Shown: positions 10,795-22,028 of the stretch, piece after piece
Position numbering within the stretch: the first letter of the stretch is position 1
Layout: each line of letters begins with the position of its first letter
Source of the DNA: Catonia carolina
Taxonomy: Eukaryota > Arthropoda > Insecta > Hemiptera > Achilidae
Assembly: GCA_035578175.1 (NCBI GenBank)
Contig: JAQMRL010000001.1
Location: 187,426,783-187,490,782 of the forward strand
DNA: 64,000 nucleotides
Direction: 5' to 3'
Position numbers and translations under genes: made by a program
The notes under the pieces: generated by a model
What the model saw: the letters and a program-made list of their open reading frames with translations, nothing else
What the model was told of the DNA's origin: nothing
Database searches by the model: none

Positions 10795-11698
10795 GATGTG
10801 TTAGTTAATGAAAAGGAGGAAGTAGTACTACTGGTTGTTTCCGTTTTTTCTGAATATGGTAGTAAATTCATTTATTGCCATATTCAGTGAACTATCTATA
10901 ACAATTTATCTGTATGCTACTGCTTTGAGTGGTTCACCAGAGTTTGGGTTTCCGTGCTTTTTTAATGTTAGGATTCATGACCCAATGAGATGAGCATGAT
11001 ATGTGTTAGCAATGTCTTGAAAATTTACTGAATTGTAGCCCAATGCTTGTAAAATAAAATTTCTCAAAGAATTAAGACAGTTTATAGGGGTCAGATGTCT
11101 ACAACTAAACGAAACTTAGAGAGTATACTTGGTGATGGTGAGGAAGATAATGGATATATAAAATTGGAATGGTTGAACAAAATCACTAATGCAATAAGCT
11201 TAAAATTACATTAAACATAGCAACTTACTTGATGTTGGCATGATGTCCAGCATATAGAGTTGGGAACGGCGAAATTTGTAAGGATCAGCATACAACATGA
11301 ATAATCAACTAAATATTACAGTGCACTGTATATAACACAATAACATGACAAAACAATAATAAACAATAAACACGACAAAAGCAAAGTTTATAACATTTAT
11401 AAGCACAAGTACTGTATTTTATTGACATTAAATACATACAAGCAAGCCTGACCTAGTATGCTGCCGTTAGGCAGCATAAGCACTGTAACGCCTCGAACGA
11501 AGTTGTCTATGTAACGAAAGCTAACAGCATAGTGAGTGATGGAATGATGAGAGACAACAAAATCTGTATGCAGATTGGACGTTAGGAAATTCTGGAAATG
11601 ACCGATATGCGGTCGATAAGTTGATCAATTAGATTAAAAAGTATCTATAAAGATAGATACATCAATGAATAAAACAGAGCAAGTTAAAAATTACCTAA
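10795..11698. other. No feature seen
   Basis: Presumed first intron of the C2orf42 homolog. AT-rich; I see no exon, terminal repeat or RNA gene. Confidence 0.35.
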
Positions 11699-12373
11699 TT
11701 TCCTCGATTCTAAGACGCATCTTTTTTCACAATTTGATACCTTGAAATACCTTTGAATACCTAGCGAGGTGCGTCTTGCATTTACATACACTTATATCTT
11801 TGAACCGGTATATTAGCACTCTAAACTATGTATGAGACATCTACTATGCATTATAAATTAAAATAAATTATCTTTTAAAATTAAAATAAAATAAAACTTC
11901 ATAAATAATTGTCAGAATTTGTTGAAACGACTCGCTCACAAACGCAATATTTGATTTTAAAACGCAGCTTGTGAATTTCCAGCACCATGTTATTAACTTC
12001 TGTAAATATCTACTCTGTTCTGGATCAGAAGGTAATATAGATGAAACTCCAGTCTATTTTAATGTGCCTAGAAACTACATGGTCGATGTGAAAGGTTCCA
12101 AAGAAGTACAGTATAAAACTTCTAGGTACAAGAAACTGGGAATAACAGCTATGTTATGCATAACAGCCGATTGAAACAAACTTCCTCCTTATTTGATACT
12201 CAATCAAAAAAGTAAATTCAAGATAGTTATTATTTCTATCAATATCATATAACATTTAATTCTGTGTAATCGCCCATTTCAGGCAATAAAATTTCACTTT
12301 ATATTGGAAATAAGATTCTAATTATTTTTTCCAAAATTTGTACTGCAAAAATAAGCTGCGTCTTAGAATCGAG
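11699..12373 (+). mobile_element. Degenerate pogo/Tigger-type element
   Basis: The ends read cctcgattctaagacgcatc (left) and, reverse-complemented, cctcgattctaagacgcagc (right), an inverted repeat of about 20 bases. Within it, 11971-12174 encodes GNIDETPVYFNVPRNYMVD and later SRYKKLGITAMLCITAD. This matches the second-domain pattern of pogo-type DDE transposases (xDETPxxFDxP...TVxxKGxKxV...TVxLxxTADGxKLPP). At 12172 a TGA stands where the glycine of ADG is expected; after it the frame continues NKLPPYLILNQ. The element is dead, and most of the transposase is missing. Confidence 0.7.
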
Positions 12374-13143
12374 GATATACAGTACTTAATTACTCGGGTA
12401 GAACTGGTGCTAACAATATGTATGAGGTGTAGTCTTGTACAGGCTAAGGCCAACCATTCCTGAGAGAATATGAACCCCAATTATCAAAGTAAACCAGTAA
12501 CCACTGTCTAGTGTTCAAATCAATTTTAATGTAACTACCTTTTCTAGAATATGAACTACAGAATGTTTGTCTCCGAAAATCAGCTTTTAAACTGCGACTC
12601 GTGATGACAACTTTACCACTAAAAACACCCAGTAGGTTGTAATTTTTAACAGTGTAAATTATATCGTATTCTTTATTATGTTTCTGATGTAATTGAAAAT
12701 GTAATTATCTAAAATTATAATAATTTAGTTATTAGTTATTGTGTTTTTAATTGTTCAGTTCACACCTCATACGTCCTCTTTGGATTCAAATTTCCATAGT
12801 TAGACTATGTGTTACTTCATTGTGACCTTGAAGTTCAAAAGAGTTAATCACAGTATTGCTGAATCTCATTTTCGGAGTGCCACTTTACATACATTCAATT
12901 CCCATAAATTGTTTTTCAATCGTTACCTTACTCACTTAAGACCACATTAGAACGACAGTATTTATTTATAAATACAATACATACTGATGTAGCCTATTAT
13001 AGTTCTGTTTCGTTTTTCAGTTCATTATACTTTTACTTTGTCTATTTATTGTATGAATTAACCTTGCGTTATTTATGTACATCTGTATGCTGAAATCAAC
13101 ACAGTAACATAACTTTATTATTTATTATTTATTTTTTTTACAG
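12374..13143. other. Intron, ends in the acceptor before the C2orf42 start codon
   Basis: Contains inverted tatgaggtgt words (12421 and 12765) that may be worn mariner ends, but there is no coding remnant between them. The T-rich tract and cag at 13141-13143 form the acceptor. Confidence 0.35.
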
Positions 13144-13158
13144 AAACTCTTGATCAAG

Positions 13159-13371
13159 ATGCCAAATGATGAAAGATTTAAAGCATTATTAGCTGATTTA
13201 GGTAAATCCACTCTAAGAGGTGTTAAGAAATGTCCAAAATGTGGTACTTATAATGGTACAAGAGGCATTAGTTGCAAAAATAAAGCTTGTGATGTTGTTT
13301 TTAAGGAGACTGGTGAAAAACAAAAACAAACAACTGAAGTCTGCAAACTGATTACCGGTAACACAACGCAG
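13159..13371 (+). CDS. C2orf42: C2orf42 homolog, coding exon 1 (residues 1-71)
   Basis: This is the first of 12 coding exons that together encode about 658 residues; human C2orf42 is somewhat shorter. The ATG at 13159 follows an acceptor at 13143 and a 15-base UTR. The peptide starts MPNDERFKALLADLGKSTL and contains CPKCGTYNGTRGISCKNKAC, four cysteines at 25, 28, 39 and 44 (C-x2-C-x10-C-x4-C), a treble-clef-like zinc site. Human C2orf42 has the same segment almost word for word ([20 protein letters not shown]). The exon ends in phase 0 at GNTTQ before gtatat. The molecular function of C2orf42 is not established; a zinc-binding nuclear protein is an inference from the motifs. The gene runs to 48171 with introns of 0.8 to 5.8 kb full of transposons. 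Confidence 0.93.
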
Positions 13372-13562
13372 GTATATTATAAAATTATTTTCTTGAATGT
13401 GTAGAACATACAGTTAATCACCCCTGATTTTATAGTACTCTTACATTTTAGTTATAACTCTTGATCAGAAGTTCTAACAGTTCTACAAGTTATCTCTATA
13501 TTAGATATATTTTTATTTTATTTTATCCTTTATGTATATAAGGAATTGTAACATCGTAACTA

Positions 13563-13725
13563 AATAATTTGAGAAGTTGCTAAATTGTGAAGAATCCGAA
13601 GAGAATGGTTCAAGAAAATATTCAAGGTAAAGAAACAAAAATTCATCATCTACCAAACTGAAGAGAACTTCGGAGGATAGTCACAATACTGAAAAACAGC
13701 AAAGCCCTGGAGACAACGCATCATA
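13563..13725 (+). pseudogene. Small LINE fragment
   Basis: Encodes EKLLNCEESEENGSRKYSR, which resembles the LLNCEEP linker of RTE-like LINE proteins (compare minus-strand 54.6 kb), followed by frame-broken sequence. Confidence 0.35.
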
Positions 13726-13734
13726 TAAAGTTTT

Positions 13735-14235
13735 TAACAATATGAAGGTATCTGGAAGTACTACACTCTCACAAAATCCAAGTGTATTTATGGGCACGAG
13801 AATTTAAGGGGCAGGCGTAAAATTGTTGAAAACTACTGTCATGATCAATGCCCAAGGACAAGTTTAATGGGTGAAAATATCAGTGCAGTTCGAGAGCTAA
13901 TCAACTTAATCGCCGGTTTACTATTAAAGAAATTGTGTTAAAAGTGGGTGTTAGCTATGGGAGTACCCAATCCAGTATCACTGATAATCTTGGCTTCTGA
14001 AAAATTTCAGCGATGAAGTTCGGTTAGCTCTCAAACTGCACTGATATTGTCAGCCGTTAAACTTGTCCTTAAACGTCATTTATGAATGTCGTTTACAACA
14101 GTTTTATGCCCCCCCCCCCTTTAAATTCTCGGGTCCACGAATATACTCAATTTTGTGAAAGCATAGTGCTCCCAAACTGCGCCCTCCAACGTGTTAGTCT
14201 TCGATGGTTTGACACCTTCATACTGTTAGAAACTT
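13735..14235. mobile_element. Inverted-repeat element with mariner helix-turn-helix remnant
   Basis: The outer ends are inverted (tatgaaggt at 13741, accttcata near 14214). The inner arms share tttcacaaaat...gagaatttaa and aaggacaagtttaa / gtgcagtt...gagagcta. Near the centre (about 13860-14000) broken frames read FTIKEIVLKVGVSYGSTQSS and ITDNLGF, the second helix-turn-helix of mariner-type transposases (RLTIREIAEEVGISYGSCQ pattern). Dead. Confidence 0.6.
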
Positions 14236-14254
14236 TATACGATGCATTATCTAA

Positions 14255-15700
14255 CAGATAGATGCGCTTCCTACTCACTTATGGCTGTACCGAAGGCAGA
14301 ACAGAGTGTAGCAACTAACTACATCGGTTCCCCCAGTCTACATAAAATCCCTTTTCATCGCGCACTCTTATCATCTAGTTCAGAACTACTCCTTATCCTC
14401 TATAGCAAAATACTGTTTATATAGGGTGATTCAAAAAGAGCGCCGGTTTTGATATATCAAATTAAGAGATTTATTTTATTGAAAAACTGAAAATAAATAC
14501 ATCAACAAGTTCATCTTACCTTCCGATTTTATGTATGAAAAATGATGTCATGCATGTGTCCTCCTCTACTGCGCTGGCACGCATCAACTCTGTCCATGAA
14601 ATTGGATATTACTGCACGACAAGTTTCGACTATGTGGGACAAGTTTCCGTATGTGGGGTTTTCTAAACCCCACATACGGCAGTTCTGTTTATTAACAAAA
14701 CCGTTTAAGTGGAAGTGCGCCTCATCACTGAAAATGATTTTGTTTGCGAAGGTGTCATCATCCTGCCGTTTTCTCAATACCCAGTCAACAAACTGTCGTC
14801 TCTTCTGGTGGTCTGCCACTTTCAAATGTTGCGTCAACTGAATTTTATACGGGTGATATTGGAGATCGTACCGAAGAATTCTCCGTACAGAAGAACATCT
14901 TAAACCCAATTGTTGAGAACGGCAACGTATTGAATTTGCTGGGCTAACAGCCACACTGTCACGAACCAACGCAACGTTCTGCTCAGTTCGGCCAGAACGA
15001 CGACGTCCAGAACTTTTAAGGTCGACTGTTGAACCCGTCTCAAAAAAATTTTTTCATGAGCCTGCGAACTGTTGATTCATTCGGTGCTTCATTACGTCCT
15101 AGAGTACCGCGAAGTCGCCTGACAGTAGCCGCATAACTCTCTCCACTCTGGTAAAATGTTTTGACGATTAACACTCATTGCGCAATAGTAAACTTCTCCA
15201 TGGTTAGACAGAGACTGCGAGAGTATTACACTGCGAACAAGAGAAACTACAACTGAATCGTCAATCGGAATGTTCTCCGAAATAGAAATGAGGTCAAACA
15301 ATGTTGCCAACCGATAAACAAAAATTTACCAGCCGTTTAAAAACCGGCGCTCTTTTTGAATCACCCTATATTTGATTTACCCTTATCCTCGTATTTTAAC
15401 TTGTTCTGGTGACATACTATATGGTAATTTTGCTATTGAGCGTAGAGAGTAGTTCTAAGCTAGGCAATAGAGTGTGCGATGAAAAACCATTTTATGTAGA
15501 CTGGGGGAACCCACATAGTTAGTTGTTACACTCTGTTCTGCCTTCAGTACAGCCATGAATGAGCTGGAAGTGCTATCATCTGTTGCGCAACGCGTCATAA
15601 TAAAGTTTTTAACTTATTGTGTCAAACCATTATATATTTTAACATGTTCATGGGCGCAGTTTTCGAGCACTAGACTTTGACAAAATTGACTAAATTCATG
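14255..15700. repeat. Larger palindrome into whose centre a mariner has inserted
   Basis: The arm 14255-14420 is inverted relative to 15410-15600: both carry gaaggcagaacagagtgta, actaac, ggttcccccagtctacataaa and agcaaaat in mirrored order. Words from 14120-14220 (ggcgcag..., gagcacta, caaaattga) also recur mirrored at 15625-15690. The mariner at 14422-15368 sits in the loop. Confidence 0.65.
14422..15368 (-). mobile_element. Tc1/mariner element, internally deleted
   Basis: Ends tagggtgattcaaaaagagc, continuing cgccggtttt, perfectly inverted on the right, flanked by TA. On the minus strand 14969-14529 encodes a Tc1-like transposase part: VRRILRYDLQYHPYKIQLTQ, then IIFSDEAHFHLNGFVNKQNC with the first catalytic Asp in FSDEAHF. 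It then jumps to IVETCRAVISNFMDRVDACQ, the usual C-terminus. The segment with the later acidic residues is gone, and the N-terminal part (15310-15092) is in another frame. At the deletion point the DNA forms a palindrome (ccgtatgtggggtt/aaccccacatacgg, about 14646-14680). Confidence 0.85.
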
Positions 15701-15882
15701 TATTACTTTTAGTTGCTCCAGGTAAGTACATTTTATACTTTAGTACTAAGCTAATATCTGGATTAAACTTCTTCATTAGAAATTGCACACGTACATTATC
15801 CAGCAGTGGTAATTATTCCATATTAAAAAGAGTGACCTGAGAAATCAATTTATTTAGTATTCTTGCTTGAGACTACATAATA

Positions 15883-16208
15883 CGAGGTGTGGCTATTAAA
15901 TAACGAGACTGACGTAAAAAATTTCATTTTTATTTTATACATAATCACTTATTGTCACCTTCAATATACACTCTTTCTCTATCCCTACATTGCTCCATGT
16001 GAATTTTCCATTGTTGGAAACAGTGCTGGAAGTCATCTTCTGTCAGCTCCTTCAGGACACGTGCCGTTTTCTACATTAAAAAGAAAATTTGCATGGAGCG
16101 TTGTAGGGATAGAGAAGGAGTGTATATTGAAGGTGATAATAAGTGATTAGGTATAAAATAAAAATGAAATTTTTTATGTCATTCTCGTTATTTAATAGCC
16201 ACACCTCG
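15883..16208. mobile_element. Mariner-type MITE, 326 bp, arms of about 130 bp
   Basis: Ends cgaggtgtggctattaaata inverted, with TA on both sides. The arms continue through tttcatttttattttatac, aatcacttatt and ctttctctatccctac. The loop holds a mariner-like fragment (ctggaagtcatcttctgtcagctcc type). Confidence 0.85.
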
Positions 16209-16629
16209 TATATACTACATTATATAAAAGTGAGGTTACTTACTCACTGAATGATCATTGTGCCTCAAAAGAACAACTACCGTATGCGAAAGAAACTGAA
16301 ATTGGGCATGCTTTTTTATACGATTGAGGAGCAATAAGAAAGACTTTTAAATAATTTATGAAAAAATTATTTTTCTCATCCTGTGATTTGAAAGCACAAT
16401 TTGCTAATATTCAATATATGAAAGTTGTCAATGTATGCAAGTTGTAATAAAAATAGTCAGAAGTATATTTCTGTATCTAAGAAGTAAAGAAAGTTAACTC
16501 CATTTTAGTAATTTTTCAGAAGAACCAAAAACATGAAGTTTTTTCTTTTTTAAATAATTTCTGAAGGTGTTAGAATTTTTAAATTTTGTTTTACCAAATA
16601 TAGCCTCTGATCTCTCTCTCTCACTCTAG
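16209..16629. other. Intron 1, no feature seen
   Basis: AT-rich, nothing recognisable. Confidence 0.35.
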
Positions 16630-16915
16630 TTAACAGCCATAAGGCTGGTTGGCAGCTGCTCTCCATGCTCCTCGGTCATCTGCTTTCCGCTTCAACTCGC
16701 AATATGAAGCACATCCCATGTCCTCTAGTAACTGCTTCATGTACTCCAATCTGGGTCTTCCCCGCAAATTTCTCCCCTCCACAACTCCTTCGATTATTCT
16801 TTTCAACATACTGTCATGTCGGAGTATGTGGCCTATCAGCTGGGCTCTTCTCTGTCTGATCCATTTTAGGAAGCTCCTTCCCTCCCCCGTTCTACCAAAA
16901 ACTCTGATATAGAGA
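16630..16915 (-). pseudogene. LINE C-terminal fragment
   Basis: Minus-strand frame: GRSFLKWIRQRRAQLIGHIL, then VEGRNLRGRPRLEYMKQLL and DRGAWRAAANQPYGC. This is the terminal domain of RTE-like endonuclease-reverse transcriptase polyproteins (R-R-x-x-L-I-G-H-I-L-R-H and G-R-P-R/K-x-x). No reverse transcriptase core remains. Confidence 0.75.
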
Positions 16916-16932
16916 TTTAAATGACTAAACAA

Positions 16933-17609
16933 CTTTCTTAACTTCTACACCTCTCTGGCCACTCACAGAACTAGAGTTAATCAAACAAAGACAAAACTTA
17001 GACAAAAAATATTGTGCTAACTCTATTCTGATAAAGAAACAGCAGTTTATTCACAACAATGTTTGAAAAAATTTACAGAATTCAAGCAAATTCCGAGGCC
17101 AATCAGTAAGATAATAATAACAAAATAATTCAAAATAAAATTACTTATTGTCAATAACGAGAGTTAAAAATAGTAGTCTACCAGTGATTTAAAAAATTTT
17201 CCACGTCATATACAAAAGTGGAGTTAATGTGCTTATTGCAACTTTATGGAAGCAAGTCAGATATGAATTAACATTGTACCATTAAATAGAGCATTTCTTG
17301 CTGATTTTCAAACTTCATTTTTCCAAAATTGGAGTTAACACCCTTTACCTCTAGGGCACAGATATATAAAGATTATATTAAGATTATATTAAGTTTATAT
17401 TAAGATTATAAGTTTATTAAGTTTATTTTAAGATTATATTAAGTTTTATTCTTAATTTTACCTTAACTATTTTGATTGGTCTTCTTCAACCTTACTAATG
17501 TTGTTTTATCTTGTTTTCAGCTGAAATATTAATACAATTGTATTTTGGCTAGCCAGAAAAATTGTATTGTTACTCAAAACATATGATTGTGGTATCTATT
17601 TTGTTTCAG
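16933..17609. other. Intron 1, with an aagattatatt-type tandem repeat at 17367-17455
   Basis: The only structure seen is a roughly 11-12-base A/T repeat (agattatatta / agtttatatta) of about 7 units. Confidence 0.5.
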
Positions 17610-17783
17610 ATATTTTCAGTACGTATTAGAGATAAAGGACCTGATTACAGAGGATTTGTACAGTTACCTATAATTCAGCCTAATATAATTTATGCAGAAG
17701 CTGCTCTCATTACCCAGACCACTGCATTATGTTTTGTAGAAACTTGTCAAAGAACATTCACAACCAAAGTATTAAGATGTCAT
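17610..17783 (+). CDS. C2orf42: C2orf42 homolog, coding exon 2 (residues 72-129)
   Basis: 58 codons, phase 0 to 0, between ttgtttcag and gtgagt. The start IFSVRIRDKGPDYRGFVQL aligns with VYSVRQRDRGPDYRCFVEL of the human protein. It also carries two cysteines in CFVETCQRTF and ends VLRCH. Confidence 0.92.
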
Positions 17784-18370
17784 GTGAGTAATATTTTATT
17801 TTTGGTTTTAATTAGGATATAAATGAGTTCTCAATGTATCTAAAATTGTATCTTACCCTTTTTTGCTTTTCTTCATAGATCCTTAATGTATTTCACAGAA
17901 TGGTAAACACAACAGTGAACTTGTCATATTTGTATTAGTTGTAATTATTTTTCATTTGGGTGCCCCTGGCTTCCAAATGCAAACTAAATCTGTCTCATCA
18001 TATTTGAATCTGAAAGAAACCAAGGATCTTTTGCAGTATTCTTGAAAAGATGTTTCTATCATATTTTCACAAAAAAACTAATGCTAAAGATGAAGAGACT
18101 GGAACACCAAAGAATTGTTCTGATCAGACTCTAAATTTAAAGTCATTTGTATTTTACTGTGAAGTATGATATTTCAACCTGTGTTTGATCAGATCTAAAA
18201 TGCAATACAGTTGTAAATTAATTTGTATGCAAATGGTACCTAGTGCCCTACTGTTGTTTACAATATAATTTTGTACGACAGATTTATGGAAACCAAATTG
18301 AATTACAAGTCCAACTAATCCTTTAAGAATATTGAACCATTCTACTGTTTACTTCATTGACTCAGCGTAT

Positions 18371-18615
18371 TTCATTCTTTTAAGCTGACTCATAAACATT
18401 CACAGATCATTACATTTATTCAGCTGAAGGTATGTTATTTCAGTGGCAGTGATCTGTTCTGAATGATGTTCCACAATTTTCATACCAGATTCTTTCTTTT
18501 CATTCTTTTAGGCTGACTCGTGAACACACACAGATCATTACATGTATTCAGCTGAAGGTGTGTTATTTCAGTGATCGGTTCTGAATGATGTTCTACAATT
18601 TTTATACCGTATTGC
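18371..18615. repeat. Tandem duplication, about 128-bp period
   Basis: ttcattcttttaagctgact at 18371 recurs as ttcattcttttaggctgact at 18499, and the following blocks (cacagatcattacat, tattcagctgaagg, ctgaatgatgttc) keep the spacing. Two diverged copies. Confidence 0.75.
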
Positions 18616-18739
18616 TTGTTATATTTGGTAATACAGTAGTAGCAAATTTCTCACCTAAGATTAATTAAAAGTATTGAAAGAAAATGTGATGTTATTAATA
18701 AATTACAGATTATATAGTGAAGAAAAACCACCCAATCCA

Positions 18740-18840
18740 CACTAGATTACTCATCTGATTAAAAAAGTTAATAGGTCCTTTCGAATTTATCACGTATTCA
18801 TCATCAGTTGGAGTATAAATATGTAAATTATATAATATAA
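18740..18840 (+). repeat. End fragment of foldback family F
   Basis: gattactcatctgattaaaa and aataggtcctttcg...gtattcatc match the left end of the element at 20101. Confidence 0.65.
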
Positions 18841-19204
18841 TAATCCCTTTCATGAGATGATGCATCTCATGGCTGGTGGCAATTTTTAAAAAGGCTTAGG
18901 ACATACCTTTGATTTATTGCAAAAAAACCATTAGTAATTTCTGTATCTACTCTTTAAGAGGAATCAAATGGCACTATTTTTGTTTTCAAATTCCGACTTT
19001 GATTTCTTGACTTCTGGTTTTGGGCCACTTCCAGTCGAAACCAGAACTTCAAATCCAATTTAGGCCCACTAAATTTGTGTGTAGATTACAAAACCGAAAA
19101 CCATTTGTCCCTATCTCGTGTAGTTTCTGACATCTGGGTATGATGAACGGACAAAGGAAAATGTTCGATGAGAATTTAAAAAATCCCTCCAAAATCACCA
19201 AATA

Positions 19205-20095
19205 AACAATTGATGACTTTTTTTGTCATCAGTCCCTTAAATGGTTTCATGCAGTTCTCCAAGCTATTCTATCTTGTGCAAGTCGTTTCATATCTACATA
19301 CCTGTAACACCCTGCATCTTTCGTAATTTGCATACGTCTTTCGTAATCTTTAACATTTTCCCATAACACCTCATTTTAAAAGCTTCTATTGTCTTCCTTT
19401 CTACAGCCCCTATTACCCACGTTTCACTCGCTGTAATGCTACACTCCAAACATAGTGTTTTAAGAAATTGTTCCTAATCTGTAAATCATTGTAGTCAGTA
19501 AGCTGTTTTTCATTTCAAAGGATTTTCTAGCTTGAGCAATTCTACTTTTGATATGGCTTGTGCTTCTACCATCCTTTGTTATATCACTCCCTAGATAGCA
19601 GAGTTCCCCACCTTCTTGTATGTTTTCTTTGTGTACTTTTAAATGTCCCATCTCTTCTAAACCACTCTTGCTGCTGCACAACACTTTCATTTTGTTCTTA
19701 TTAATTTTCATGAAGTAATCCTTTCTCATGATCTCATCTATTCCATTTAAGAACTCCTCTGGTTCTTTGGTTGTCTCGACTAATATTACTATATCATTGG
19801 CAAATCTCAGCAATTTAATTGTTTCTCCTTGAATATTTATTCCTGTGTCAAATTTTTCCTTCACTTCATTTGTGACCTCTTCTATATACAAGTTAAAAAG
19901 TAGTGGTTACAATGAACATCCTTGTCGTACATCTTTTCTTACAGCAGCCTCTTTTTCGTACCCCTCAATTCTTAAAACAGCCGTTTGATTATTTACAGAC
20001 CGTAGATAACTTACCTTTCTTTTTATTTAATTGCTAGCCTTTACGGAGTTTTAAACATTTTACTCCAGTTCAGATTGTCAAATGCATTCTCTAAA
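19205..20095 (-). pseudogene. 5'-truncated LINE, reverse transcriptase part
   Basis: Minus-strand 19891-19460 encodes GETIKLLRFANDIVILVETT, i.e. the F(A)-x-DD catalytic box changed to FAND, then MKINKNKMKVL and ELCYLGSDITKDGRSTSHIK. The 3' part (19205-19460) has no open frame. The same family occurs at 43405-44180 (shared cagttctccaagct, tacactc.aaacat/ca.agtgtt and ctctaaaccactcttgct words). The ANDD change and truncation make it inactive. Confidence 0.75.
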
Positions 20096-20100
20096 ATTAC

Positions 20101-21415
20101 AAATAGATGACTCACCTGATTAAAAAAGCAATAGGTCCTTTCGGATGTCATGCATTCATCTTCAATTGTAATATTAAAATATCAACGCTTACACACTTTT
20201 GTCAGATTGTTATTACCAAAAATTATATTAAGTAGAATAGATTTCTATGTTTTCAGGTTTGCAAACTTATAAAGTTCATCATTTTTAAATTTTATATGGT
20301 GGTTTATCAAGTTATATTTAACTTTGTATTTATAAGTATAGAATTTTTTTAACTAATTTTTTTTTGCTTGTTTGACCTCAATGGATCACTCTAGTCAACC
20401 TTCTGGTTCGCTTCCCATGTACTTCATTGGCTCGCTGCTTCTGCCAATACCTCCTCATGTTTTCAGATCTTGCTTTTCGTTGTTCGTCAGTTACCTGCAC
20501 AACTCTAGCCACCTTGTCCACATTAAAACATTTTGCATTTAGAAACGCCCTTATCTTTGGTTTATTTGTCGCATCTTCAATCCTCAGTCCAACTTCGTCA
20601 AGATCCTCTTTAATTGCTGAGATGTATCTTCCACCAGATTTCACACTGATTCCTCTGGTTACAAGTTGTTTTAATAACCTATTCTCTGGCATTCTTAATA
20701 TGTGAAAGAAATAAGAAATTCTGCGCTTTTTCATTAGACTGATAATCGGTTCCACGACTTCATACACTGTTTCATTAGTGGGGATTCTCCACACACCATC
20801 CTTTTTGTAGTTCTTATTGTATTACATACTTCCAAAATTTACGTATCATTATCTTTACTAGTTGTAGTATGTTTATTTGAAATTAAATGTTCAGCTACAT
20901 TTGAAATATATCTTTTTGTTTGTATATGCTCTAATGTGTTCATGGAATCAAATCATAGACTATGTTCTGTTGGTATGTTGTGAAGATTCGATTTAATGAA
21001 CATTTTAGTGCATAAAAAACAAAAGATATGTTGTCAAATGTTGTTGATCATTTAATTTCAAATAAACAGATATCTATATAATTAATATAGATTATAATAT
21101 GTGTAAATTTTGGGAGTATGTAATACAGTAATTATAAAAAATTAGCTCATTTGTAAAATTTCTATATTTGTAATTATGAAGTTAAATACATATAAATTAA
21201 TGAACCGCCATATAAAATTTAAAAATGATGAACTCTATAAGTTGATAAACGCAATAACATGGTTATTTATTTCTACTCAATATAATTTTTGGTACTATCA
21301 TGATAAACTGAAGAAAGTCTGCATTCATGGACGTTTTAATATTGTAACTGAAGATGGATACATGATGGTCAAAAGGACCTATTTACTTTTTTTATGAGGT
21401 GAGAATCATCTATTA
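20101..21415. mobile_element. Foldback element F, about 1.3 kb, interrupted by a LINE fragment
   Basis: The left arm (20101-20345, resuming at about 20816-20900) mirrors the right arm (21049-21415): gatgactcacctgatt/gaggtgagaatcatc, aataggtccttt/aaaggaccta, aaagttcatcattt/aaaatgatgaact, tatatggtggtt/gaaccgccatata, and attacatacttccaaaattt/aaattttgggagtatgtaat. No transposase is present. Confidence 0.75.
20346..20815 (-). pseudogene. LINE C-terminal fragment inserted in the left arm of element F
   Basis: The minus frame 20794-20378 encodes MKKRRISYFFHILRMPENRL, then EDLDEVGLRIEDATNK and DEQRKARSENMRRYWQKQRA. This has the layout of a LINE C-terminus (W/R-R-I-x-Y-F-x-H-I-L-R). It separates parts of the left arm that are contiguous in the right arm. 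Confidence 0.65.
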
Positions 21416-21552
21416 GTATTTGGTGTTTTTTTTTATAAATCAAAACAGTACACAGGAAAATGTTTAACAAAATTAAATATTACTGATATACATAATAAGC
21501 TGGCATATATTTGTATAATATTGGTTCACACTTGTAATATTTTTAAATTGTT

Positions 21553-21960
21553 GTTGTTTTTTAGGTCAATAGCTAAAAGGCTGGTTTGAACCTCTAGAGG
21601 TTTTACTAAATAAAAACGAGGTGTGAGGTGGTTTACGATTGCCTTCCTCACTGAGTTGAAAGCGTCTGCTTATCAGCATGCCAGGCCCTCCGAAAAGCAC
21701 CCACTTTCCATCCTGCAAATGACACCTTCACTTCATTCACCACAGGGTGTGGCTGTATAGTGAAATTCATTACTATCAGAGGAGATAACTCTGACTAGTG
21801 TCTTTTACACCTCTACCTCTTCTGTTCTTAAATAGTTCAGTCATATAATTGGCTGACTATGTGATAAGAAATAGAACTATTTTTTGTAGCCCTGGAACCA
21901 ACAGATCAAGTGCAATTAATTTAACACTCCACCTGCCTGTTATGGGCATATTTATAAATT
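21553..21960 (+). repeat. Interspersed repeat family R, best copy
   Basis: Begins gttgttgttttttaggtcaa and includes gctggtttgaacctctagag, gtgaggtggttta...ttgccttcctcact and ends ccacctgcctgttatgggc. Matches an inverted copy at 42195-42605, the first 120 bases at 52757-52885, and a fragment at 60-235. Noncoding; ends not resolved. Confidence 0.75.
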
Positions 21961-22028
21961 AAATATTATTATTTCAGTACACATTTTATAGTTCTAATTC
22001 TGATTGTTGTTCTCTTGTTTTTATTCAG

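Noticed and set aside
12419..12777. Inverted tatgaggtgt words flanked by TA, possible mariner MITE
   Set aside because: Only 10-11 bases match and the interior shows neither arms nor coding remnants.
14542..14947. Plus-strand frames over the mariner
   Set aside because: Shadows of the minus-strand transposase.
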